From JBFAPK01 sp040676675 (GTDB lineage: Bacteria > Actinomycetota > Actinomycetes > Mycobacteriales > Micromonosporaceae), in contig NZ_JBFAPK010000021.1 of assembly GCF_040676675.1 (NCBI RefSeq), positions 62,001-126,000 on the forward strand: a stretch of DNA of 64,000 bases, written 5' to 3'. Both the position numbers and the translations under genes were made by a program. The stretch's first letter is position 1, and the number at the start of each line of letters is the position of its first letter. Shown piece after piece: positions 51,607 through 59,324 of this stretch. The notes beneath the pieces were generated by a model that was not told the origin of the DNA, did not search any database, and saw only the letters and a program-made list of their open reading frames with translations.

Positions 51607-53259
51607 TCAGCCCTTCGTGGTGCCGGTGTGCCAGAGCCCTCGCCCGCCGATCGAGATGGTCACGTTGCCGTCGGACTGCAGCACCAGGATGGCACCGTTG
51701 TTGCCGGCGGTGTTCGAGGTCCAGATCGTCGCGTTGGACTCGTTGTAGAGCGCGAGATTGCCGTCGGCCTGGAAGACCAGGTGGTGACCGCCCTTGCCCT
51801 TGGTACCGGTCTGCCAGACCGCCTTGCCCTGGTCGTAGAGGATCACGTTGCCCTCGTTGGCCAGCACGAGCTTGAGGCGGTTGGTGCTCCAGGACTGGCC
51901 GAGTCGCAGGGTGGCGGTGGACTGCACCACCAGGGTCTGCCAGTTCGGCTTGGGCGGGCTGGTGGTGGGATGGGCCTGCGGCGGGCGGGACGGGGAGGTG
52001 GCACCGCCCGGGGTGCTCCCCCCGCCGGCCGGCGGCGCGGCGGTGGCCGGTTGCCCGCCGGGCGACGGGGTCGCGGTCGCCGGCTTGCCGCCGGCCGCCG
52101 GCTTGCCGCCCAGCCGCGGGTCCTGCTGGTAGTAGCCGACGTAGCCCATGACCAGGTTGACGTAGGCGCGGACGTCCGCGTCGTCGGGCAGCCCACCGGA
52201 CTGGCGTACCGCGTCCGGGCCGACCCGGAACGCGGCCAGCGCCAGCGGGTACGAGTCCTTACCCAACCCGCCCAACTCGTCGAAGAGAGCGCACATCGTC
52301 AGGCCCAGCGTCGGAATGGCGACGCTCGGGTCCCAGGGCGAGGTGCTGGTGGGCGACGGGGCGTACCGGGCCCAGACCTGGGGGCTGAACTGCGCGATGC
52401 CCTGCGTGGAGTGGGAGCCGAGCAGGTTCGGGTTGAAACCGGAGGCGGCCATCAGCTGCGCGGCGACCCTGGCCGGGGTGAGCCCCGAGCACGCCCGGCC
52501 GGCCGCGAGTACCGCGGCGAGGTAGGTGTCCGGCACCGGCTTGGCGTCGGTTCCCGCACCGGGCACCGCGCCGATCGGGCCGGTCGGGCCGCCCGGCTTC
52601 GTGCCGGTGCCGGAGCGGTGCGCGTACCAGGCGGCGTAGCCGGAGACACGGTCCACGTAGCCGTTGGCGGCCGGCGGGATGCCCTTCGCGGCGCGCACGG
52701 CCTCGACCCCGGAGTGGTACGCCCCGAGCGCCAGCCGCCACGGGTCGCCGCCGATTCCGGCCCGACGTACCTGGCCAACCAGGTCACAGGTGAGGTGGGC
52801 GAGCGCGGCGACGTTCGCGGCGGGATCGGTACGCGCAGAGGTGGTGCGCGGCTTCCACTCCTCCCACGCCGCCTCGGTGAGGCCGGCGATGCCCGTGCCG
52901 CCGTTGGCGGTTTTCGCGTTCGCGTCGAAACCGGAGGCTGCCATGAGCTGCCCGGCGAGCCGGGCCGGGGTGAGTACCGGGCAGGCGTGCGCCGCCGCCG
53001 CGATCGCCTCGACCTGGCCGGCCGGCACCGGCCGGCCGGCGAGTTCGGTCTCCTCGGCCGTGGCGGTGCCGAATCCGGCGCTGGCCGCGACCCCGGCCCC
53101 GCCCATCAGCACGAGCAGGATCCCGATCGCGACCCAGCGCCGGAACGGGGAATCGAGCCGGTCCAGTCCGCGTGCGACGGGCCCCCAGATCCGGCCCACC
53201 GCGCCAGCGACCCGCTCTCGGAGCCGTCGGTAAACACCACCGCCGGGTGTGGTAGCCAC
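51607..53259 (-). CDS. membrane-anchored protein: two lysozyme-like domains plus bulb lectin
   Basis: 550 residues. A basic cytoplasmic start, then a single membrane helix (WVAIGILLVLMGGAGVAASAG, about 42-62). Two lytic-transglycosylase-like domains follow (about 80-210 and 245-375), each with CPxLTPAR-type openings and GIA-type strands. At the catalytic position both read MAASGF where active enzymes have xxESGF, so the catalytic Glu is Ala in both. After a Thr/Pro/Gly-rich linker comes a bulb-type (GNA-like) lectin domain (about 430-545) with QADGNLALYN and QSDGNVTI mannose-binding repeats. It probably holds cell wall or glycans rather than cutting them. First gene of the five-gene minus-strand run ending at the anti-sigma gene. 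Confidence 0.8.
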   Translation of the reverse strand: MATTPGGGVYRRLRERVAGAVGRIWGPVARGLDRLDSPFRRWVAIGILLVLMGGAGVAASAGFGTATAEETELAGRPVPAGQVEAIAAAAHACPVLTPARLAGQLMAASGFDANAKTANGGTGIAGLTEAAWEEWKPRTTSARTDPAANVAALAHLTCDLVGQVRRAGIGGDPWRLALGAYHSGVEAVRAAKGIPPAANGYVDRVSGYAAWYAHRSGTGTKPGGPTGPIGAVPGAGTDAKPVPDTYLAAVLAAGRACSGLTPARVAAQLMAASGFNPNLLGSHSTQGIAQFSPQVWARYAPSPTSTSPWDPSVAIPTLGLTMCALFDELGGLGKDSYPLALAAFRVGPDAVRQSGGLPDDADVRAYVNLVMGYVGYYQQDPRLGGKPAAGGKPATATPSPGGQPATAAPPAGGGSTPGGATSPSRPPQAHPTTSPPKPNWQTLVVQSTATLRLGQSWSTNRLKLVLANEGNVILYDQGKAVWQTGTKGKGGHHLVFQADGNLALYNESNATIWTSNTAGNNGAILVLQSDGNVTISIGGRGLWHTGTTKG

Positions 53260-53439
53260 TGTTCAATCTCCCTCGCCTGACACTTCGGTTACACGACGGC
53301 TCGCCCCGGTCGCCGGTTCAAAGTTCGTCGCTGCTTCGCGCCCGGTTCCCGGTCGTCGCCGTCCGTCCCAGACGATCCGTGCCAAGGGTTGGACGCGTAC
53401 GGCCACGCCCCTCGATCGTGCGTCCGCCGTGTTGTCAGA

Positions 53440-54075
53440 GGTCAACCTGCCTCTTCAAGGTGCCGTCGACCGACTCGATCGCTTGTCGTGGCGCGCGGCG
53501 CGGTCCTCGGCCGGGCGCGGAGCGGTCCTCGGCCGGGTCGGATTTCTCGGCCTTGCGAGCCGTCCGGAGCATGGTAGTGTTCCGGCCCGCCAGCAACGCT
53601 TCGGTCTTGGCGTCGCGGTAGCCCTTGTTCACGACCAGGACCACACCTCCAGAGTGGCCGGCGGACCGGGGTCGGTGTCGACCAGATCGACCAGGACTCC
53701 ACGCTCGTCGGTTCGGGGTTGGCCAGGGCGGAGCGTTGGACGGTTTTCCGGGACCGGCCGAATTCCACGAGGGTGGAATCGGCCAGCCGGATCGGGTCGC
53801 GCCACAGGCCGGCGTCGACCACCAGTACCCGGATGGCGTACTTCAGTTGCGGGGTCAGGGCGCGTAGTCGCTTGTTGTCGCCGGGCTGCTGGGGCAGATA
53901 CGGGATCAGGTGGCGGATCGCGGTGCGGGCGTAGCGAATCCAGCGGACTTCGTGGTGGTAGCCGAGGAGGGCGTGCATGACCGCAACGGCGAAAAGTTCC
54001 GCCTCGGTGAATCGTTCGTTGCCTCGTACCCATTGGATTAGACCGGCTACGCGGTCGCCGCCGAGGACGTCCGCG
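53440..54075 (-). pseudogene. degenerate IS982-family transposase
   Basis: The minus strand reads AELFAVAVMHALLGYHHEVR, then WIRYARTAIRHLIPYLPQQPGDNKR, the helical N-terminal half of IS982 transposases, and VLVVDAGLWRDPIRLADSTLVEFGRSRKTVQ with the first catalytic Asp. A frame change near 53640 leads to NKGYRDAKTEALLAGRNTTM, then RQAIESVDGTLKRQVDL with the region of the last Glu. The true N-terminus is not recognisable and frames are interrupted, so the element is dead. Confidence 0.7.
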
Positions 54076-54182
54076 GATCACCATGAAAACGGCTCCAATG
54101 ACAGTCATCTCAAGTGTCCAGCGGGGATGGTGGCGGCAGAAGTCGCATGCCGGTGGACTGGAAAAGCGATTGGATCGGTATA

Positions 54183-55295
54183 TTGAAAACCCGAGCGGCA
54201 GTGTTGTTCGAGATTGGGCAACCCTTCGAGATCGTAGAACTCGATCTCGACCGACCAGGTCCCCACGAGGTGCTGGTGAAAATCGTGGCGGCCGGGGTCT
54301 GCCACACAGAACTCCACCTCAGGATGGGTGACATACCGGGCAGGCTGCCACTGGTCGGCGGGCACGAGGCATCGGCAATTGTCGAAGAGGTCGGCGAGAA
54401 TGTCAGCCGGGTCAAGCCGGGCGACCACGTCGTCTGTACGTTCGTTCCGAGCTGCGGCACCTGCCGCTACTGCTCCACCGCCCGCCAGCACCTCTGCGTC
54501 CTGGGCGCCAACATGCTGACCGGCGAACTGCCGGGCGGTGGCTTCCGAATGCACCACCAGGGCCAGGACGTCGGCGGAACGTTCATGCTCGGGACCTTCT
54601 CGGAGCGCGCCGTCATCTCCGAGTACGCGGTGGTGAAGGTCGACCAATCGCTGGACCTCAAGACGGCCGCGCTGCTCAGTTGCTCCGTACCGACCGGTTG
54701 GGGAACGGCGACCAGCGCCGGGGAGGTCAAGCCGGGCGACGTGGTCGTCGTCTTCGGCGCGGGTGGCGTTGGCCTGCACGCGGTACAGGGAGCCACGTAC
54801 AGCGGTGCCAGTGAGGTCATCGTGGTAGATCCGGTGCGGCTCAAGCGGGACGCCGCGACGCGCTTCGGCGCGACGTACGCGTTCGAGCACGCGGAGGCCG
54901 CGATCGAGAAGATCCGAGAGCTGACGTCAGGCGACATGGCGGACAAGGCGCTGGTCACGGTTGGCAGGGTGGATGATGCCGTGGCCGTGGCCGCCGTCAA
55001 CTCCGTGGGGAAGAGCGGAACCGTCGTCATCACCTCCGCCGCCAACCAGTCGTTCGACTTCTACTCACCGAGCAACATATTTTTGCAGTTCCAGAAGGTC
55101 GTCAAGGGCTCGATCTACGGCTCGACGAACCCGCAGTACGACATCCCGCGACTCGCGGAACTCGGCCGCACCGGCGACCTCAAGCTGGACGGGCTGATCA
55201 GCCGCACCTACTCCCTCGACCAGGTCAATGAGGGCTACGCGGACCTGAACGACGGCAAGATCATTCGAGGCATGATCGTTAACGATACGGAGTGA
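54183..55295 (+). CDS. zinc/NAD(P)-dependent alcohol dehydrogenase, NDMA-type
   Basis: 370 residues of the MDR superfamily. The catalytic zinc site shows in AAGVCHTELHLRMGDIP (Cys) and GGHEASAIVEEVG (His-Glu), with structural cysteines in CGTCRYCSTARQHLC. The coenzyme fold has VVFGAGGVGLHAVQGATYSGA. The subgroup resembles NDMA-dependent alcohol dehydrogenases with bound NADH. TTG 54183 starts the family-typical KTRAAVLFEIGQPFEIVELDLDRPGP; the ATG at 54147 is the alternative. A perfect 18-bp hairpin follows 100 bases later. Probable role: oxidation of a primary alcohol or aldehyde; substrate unknown. Confidence 0.88.
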   Translation: MKTRAAVLFEIGQPFEIVELDLDRPGPHEVLVKIVAAGVCHTELHLRMGDIPGRLPLVGGHEASAIVEEVGENVSRVKPGDHVVCTFVPSCGTCRYCSTARQHLCVLGANMLTGELPGGGFRMHHQGQDVGGTFMLGTFSERAVISEYAVVKVDQSLDLKTAALLSCSVPTGWGTATSAGEVKPGDVVVVFGAGGVGLHAVQGATYSGASEVIVVDPVRLKRDAATRFGATYAFEHAEAAIEKIRELTSGDMADKALVTVGRVDDAVAVAAVNSVGKSGTVVITSAANQSFDFYSPSNIFLQFQKVVKGSIYGSTNPQYDIPRLAELGRTGDLKLDGLISRTYSLDQVNEGYADLNDGKIIRGMIVNDTE

Positions 55296-55394
55296 CGCCC
55301 GGACGCGGTTCGGCTGGTCGACAGATTCCTTTGGCCTCCGCGCGACCCGGCGTCCTGTGGGCCGCGTCGCTCCTCGTGCTCGGCGACCGATAGA

Positions 55395-55437
55395 CGATGA
55401 GGCCACCCGAGGCGAACATCCTCGGGTGGCCTCATCG
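55395..55437 (+). terminator. perfect 18-bp hairpin terminator
   Basis: CGATGAGGCCACCCGAGG (55395-55412) pairs exactly with 55420-55437 around CGAACAT. It lies 100 bases past the alcohol dehydrogenase stop and could also stop transcription of the minus-strand LuxR/ATPase relic. Confidence 0.8.
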
Positions 55438-55499
55438 CAACCGCGCTGGTACTCCACCGTCACTTGGCTTTGGCGATGGGCGTGGCGCCGTAGGTCGCC

Positions 55500-55958
55500 G
55501 TGATCCTCGCCTACATCTCACCCACCGGCCGGGCCCTGCTCGACCCAAGAGCCAGGCCATGTCTTCGTTCGGGTCCCCGACGGGCGTGGAGGGGTTCAGC
55601 TCCGGCAGAATTCGCGCAAGCAGGTGCTCCTGGCCGGCGCTCGCCGCCCGTACCTCGTCGGGCAGCCGCTGCGACAAGGTGTGCGGGACCGCAGAGAATG
55701 GGGCGAAGGGAAGCCCGTCGCCACCGACCTCGACGCAACCGCCGACTCCTGCGACGGCCCGGTCAGGGGCAGGATGCGTAGCGGTTCCTCGACCAGTCGG
55801 GTCTTGCCTACACTCGCCTCACCCCGGACGAGTACCGCCTGGGCCTCGCCCTCGTCCGCGGATTCTGCCGCGTTCACCAGGTAGGACAGTTCCACTTCCC
55901 GCCCGACGAAGAGAGCGCGTCCGGAGCGCCTCTCATAGCCGCGTGCATGACATGACAC
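55500..55958 (-). pseudogene. remnant of a large LuxR-type ATP-binding regulator
   Basis: The minus strand reads ALFVGREVELSYLVNAAESA, AVLVRGEASVGKTRLVEE (P-loop GEASVGKT) and LLRILPL. After internal losses it reads, in another frame, FAPFSAVPHTLSQRLPDEV and LLARILPELNPS. This is the N-terminal AAA module of large LAL/LuxR regulators, here with deletions and frame changes and no continuation into a helix-turn-helix domain. Confidence 0.6.
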
Positions 55959-56124
55959 CGGGTGATGCGGAGAGGTCCATGGTCGCTGTCACGCCAAAGT
56001 GGATGACTCATGCCCGCGGCCCACGCCGGACGGCTGGGAAACCGAGCCGGGGCGATGGCGTGGGCTCCGGTCAACGGCGCGAAGCCCACGCCAAGCGTTC
56101 ATCACCCGGCAATTCCGCCGATCG

Positions 56125-56487
56125 CTAACGTGCGGCCGACGGCGCGGCGAGTGCGGCGCGCGTCTGCTGGGCGAAGTCCCGCATGCTGTGGCCTGACGGG
56201 AGACTGTCGAGTAGCACCACGTCGGAGATGGCGTTGTTGACGCGGAGGGATCGGATCCTCTGGTACTCCTCGGAACTGGACCAGGCGCTCACGGCGGCAC
56301 GGTCGGGAAATTCCAGGAGGACGACGAGGCCGGTCCATGCGCCCTCGACGACGGTGCCCTCGCCGTTGGCGAGGAACCTACCTCCGTGTGCCTCCACCGT
56401 CGCCTCGACCTGCTCGAGGTAGGACAGGAAAGCTTCGTTGGGTACGCCGCCGGGAAGGCGGAGGTGATTGATCAGGTAGGTGGCCAT
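56125..56487 (-). CDS. DUF1330-family protein
   Basis: 120 residues. MATYLINHLRLPGGVPNEAF, then LSYLEQVEATVEAHGGRFLA and GLVVLLEFPDRAAVSAWSSSEEYQRIRSLR form the compact dimeric alpha/beta (ferredoxin-like) domain of DUF1330, including the SEEYQxIRxLR helix. No catalytic role is established for the family. ATG 56487 has GAAGGA upstream. No obvious operon partner; the LuxR/ATPase relic lies downstream. Confidence 0.85.
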   Translation of the reverse strand: MATYLINHLRLPGGVPNEAFLSYLEQVEATVEAHGGRFLANGEGTVVEGAWTGLVVLLEFPDRAAVSAWSSSEEYQRIRSLRVNNAISDVVLLDSLPSGHSMRDFAQQTRAALAAPSAAR

Positions 56488-56964
56488 GTCGATTCCTTCA
56501 TGCTTGGATTGGTCGCGACTTAGCGGGAGCGGGCGGGCCGCGGGTTGCCATTGTGGACTCCGCCACTCGCCTGCGCGCAAGGTGGCCGGAGGACCGGAGG
56601 AAACAGGGCTTTTCCCTTGCGCCACCACCGTACACCGATCGGTTTCCCGATGCCAATCACCGGAGCTGCGCTACTCCGCATGGCAGACATGACCCGGCCG
56701 GAAAACGTGCGTGACCGCGTGCCTGCGAGCGCGCGCCAGCTGTCCGACGACAAGGGAATCAATTCGAATAACCTGCTACGGCAAACCGATCGTTTCCTTG
56801 ATGGCGAACCGATCGGTCTCCGCTTGCCAACCTCTCGCACCCGGCTACTCGCCAGGGGCGAGGGCGTCCCGAACGGCGTGACCTCCATCGCCATCGGTGG
56901 CGACACGTCGACCGGGACCGCCCGCGCCTCTCGGCACTACCTCGTGCTTTTCGCAGCAGGTTGT
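56488..56964. other. gap between DUF1330 gene and amt
   Basis: 477 bases between two minus-strand genes; it should contain the DUF1330 promoter and the amt terminator. No hairpin of note, and no gene recognised. Confidence 0.35.
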
Positions 56965-58239
56965 CTAGTATCGATGCGAACCCGGCATGGCGAGTTCGAC
57001 CTCCTGCTTCGTGGTGGTGAAGTCGTAGGCGGTCTCGGCGTGCACCACGTGGTCGATACCGACGACCTCGTCCTGACGGCGCACCCGGAAGCCGACCGTC
57101 ATCTCGATGACCATGGCCAGCAGCCCCGACATCACCAGGGAATAGGCGGCGACGGCAAAGGCGCCGACCGCCTGCTTCTCCAACTGTCCGGCGCCCGCGC
57201 CTGCGACCAGGCCGTCGGTGATGTCGAAGACCCCGATGAGGAGGGTACCGACGAGACCACCGACCGCATGGACGCCCACGACGTCGAGTGAGTCGTCGTA
57301 GCCGAGGCGATCCTTCAGGTTCACCGCCCAGGCGCACACCAATCCAGCGATGACGCCAATGGCTATCGCGCCCCAGGTGTTCACGGCGACGCACGCCGGG
57401 GTGATGGCTACCAGTCCGGCGACCGCTCCGGACGCGGCGCCGAGGGAGGTGAAGCGGCCCTTCCGTACGCGTTCCCAGATGAGCCAGCCCATCATCGCGG
57501 CGCCGGCCGCGACCTGTGTGTTGAAGAGGGCGACGCTGGCCGTGCCGTTGGCGGCCAGCGCGGATCCGGCGTTGAAGCCGAACCACCCGAACCACAGCAG
57601 TCCCGAACCGAGCATCACGAACGGCAGACTGTGCGGACGCATCAGCTCCTGTTTGAAGCCGACCCGCTTGCCCAGGACCAGAAGGGCGCCCAGGGCAGCC
57701 ATGCCCGCGTTGATGTGCACCGCCGTACCGCCGGCAAAGTCCTTGACGCCGAGTTTGAAGATCCAACCCCCGGACTGCCACACCCAGTGGGCGACCGGGA
57801 AATACACCACGGTTACCCAGAGGGCGATGAACAGCATCCACGCGCCGAATTTGGCGCGGTCCGCGATCGCCCCGCTGATCAGGGCCGGCGTGATGATGGC
57901 GAACATCAACTGAAACGCGGCGAAGGCGAACACGGGAATGCTGCCGGTCAGGGTGCTGTCCGTGATGCCGCGCATGCCGGCATGTGAGAGGCCGCCGATG
58001 AGTCCGTGCCCGCCCACGTCATCGCCGAAGGTGAGCGAGTAGCCGTAGGCCGCCCAGAGCACGCTGACGATGCCCAGGCTGATGAAACTCATCAGCAGCA
58101 TGTTGAGCACGCTCTTCACGCGGACCATGCCGCCGTAGAAGAAGGCGAGTCCAGGGGTCATCAGCATGACCAGTGCGGCGCTGATGAGTACGAACGAGGT
58201 GTCGCCCGGGTCGAGGCCCGTCGGCATCGATATCTCCAC
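56965..58239 (-). CDS. amt: ammonium transporter
   Basis: 424 residues, an Amt/MEP/Rh channel with about eleven membrane helices beginning SFVLISAALVMLMTPGLAFFYGG, the family signature. The twin histidines of the pore appear in GGTAVHINAG and VGVHAVGG, and the gating Phe/Trp region in LLWFGWFGFNAGSALAAN. Start at ATG 58239. Third gene of the glsA-glnII-amt run: the glnII stop is 65 bases upstream. Its role is ammonium uptake for the adjacent glutamine synthetase. No P-II (glnK) gene is seen between or after. Confidence 0.93.
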   Translation of the reverse strand: MEISMPTGLDPGDTSFVLISAALVMLMTPGLAFFYGGMVRVKSVLNMLLMSFISLGIVSVLWAAYGYSLTFGDDVGGHGLIGGLSHAGMRGITDSTLTGSIPVFAFAAFQLMFAIITPALISGAIADRAKFGAWMLFIALWVTVVYFPVAHWVWQSGGWIFKLGVKDFAGGTAVHINAGMAALGALLVLGKRVGFKQELMRPHSLPFVMLGSGLLWFGWFGFNAGSALAANGTASVALFNTQVAAGAAMMGWLIWERVRKGRFTSLGAASGAVAGLVAITPACVAVNTWGAIAIGVIAGLVCAWAVNLKDRLGYDDSLDVVGVHAVGGLVGTLLIGVFDITDGLVAGAGAGQLEKQAVGAFAVAAYSLVMSGLLAMVIEMTVGFRVRRQDEVVGIDHVVHAETAYDFTTTKQEVELAMPGSHRY

Positions 58240-58304
58240 TTCATGTCTTGAACGCCCCTGCGTCGCAGCGGCGTTGATCGGATCCGGTGTCGGCTGGCGT
58301 GGCC

Positions 58305-59324
58305 TCAGACGAGGTCGGCCTTTTCCAAGGCGGCGCAGCAGGTGTCAACCATGAGGCGGGTGACGGTGTACGGGTCGACGTTGGCGTTCGGACGGCGGTC
58401 CTCGATGTAGCCCTTCTGCTCCACCTCCACCTGCCACGGAATCCGGACGGAGGCACCGCGGTCGGAGACGCCGTAGCTGTACTGGCTCCACGGGGCGGTC
58501 TCGTGGGCGCCGGTCAGGCGGGCCTCGACGCCCGCGCCGTAGCTGCGGATGTGCTCCAGCGGCTTGTCGTCACGACCCAGGGCCTCGCAGGCCTCGATGA
58601 TCGCGGCGTAGCCCTCCCGCATCGCCCGCGTAGAGAAGTTGGTGTGTGCGCCTGCGCCGTTCCAGTCGCCCTTGGCCGGCTTGGGGTCCAAGGTGGCGGA
58701 AATGCCGAAGTCTTCGGCGGTGCGGTAGAGCAGCCAACGCGCGACCCACAGCTGGTCGGCAACCTCCAGCGGGGACAGCGGGCCGACCTGGAACTCCCAC
58801 TGACCGGGCATGACTTCGGCGTTGATGCCGGAGATGGACAGCCCGGCGGCCAGACAGTTGTCCAGGTGCGCCTCGACCACGGCGCGACCGTGGATCTCGT
58901 CGGCGCCGACGCCGCAGTAGTAGCTGCCCTGCGGGGCGGGGTAGCCGCCGTCGGGGAAGCCCAGGGGGCGAGCGCCCTGGAAGAAGGTGTACTCCTGCTC
59001 GATGCCAAACAGGGGCTGCTGGTCCGCGAAGCGCTCAGCGACCGGACGCAGCAGGGCACGAGTGTTGGACTCGTGTGGCGTGCCGTCGATGTTGAGGACC
59101 TCGCACAGCACCAACAGGTTGGCTCCCCCGCGGATCGGGTCGGGGTAGGTGGCGACCGGCTCGAGAACCCGGTCGGAGCGGTGGCCCTCGGCCTGGTTGG
59201 TGCTGGAGCCGTCGAAGCCCCAGATGCCGGGCTCGGTGCCGTCGGCAAGGATCTTGGTTTTCGAACGCAGCCTCGCCGTCGGCTCGGTGCCGTCGATCCA
59301 GATGTATTCAGCCTTGTACGTCAT
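58305..59324 (-). CDS. glnII: glutamine synthetase, eukaryotic-like type II
   Basis: 339 residues, too short for GSI (about 470) and typical of GSII. Signatures are WIWGFDGSSTNQAEG-like (IWGFDGSSTNQAEG), the catalytic loop FGIEQEYTFFQG, AEVMPGQWEFQVGP and DWNGAGAHTNFSTRAMR, then RGASVRIPWQVE and YIEDRRPNANVDPY. All metal- and glutamate-binding residues appear intact. It converts glutamate, ammonium and ATP to glutamine. ATG 59324 has GAAGAAG-type upstream sequence and begins the family MTYKAEYIWIDG. The glutaminase gene ends at 59308, overlapping it by 17 bases, so both are translationally coupled. Confidence 0.95.
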   Translation of the reverse strand: MTYKAEYIWIDGTEPTARLRSKTKILADGTEPGIWGFDGSSTNQAEGHRSDRVLEPVATYPDPIRGGANLLVLCEVLNIDGTPHESNTRALLRPVAERFADQQPLFGIEQEYTFFQGARPLGFPDGGYPAPQGSYYCGVGADEIHGRAVVEAHLDNCLAAGLSISGINAEVMPGQWEFQVGPLSPLEVADQLWVARWLLYRTAEDFGISATLDPKPAKGDWNGAGAHTNFSTRAMREGYAAIIEACEALGRDDKPLEHIRSYGAGVEARLTGAHETAPWSQYSYGVSDRGASVRIPWQVEVEQKGYIEDRRPNANVDPYTVTRLMVDTCCAALEKADLV

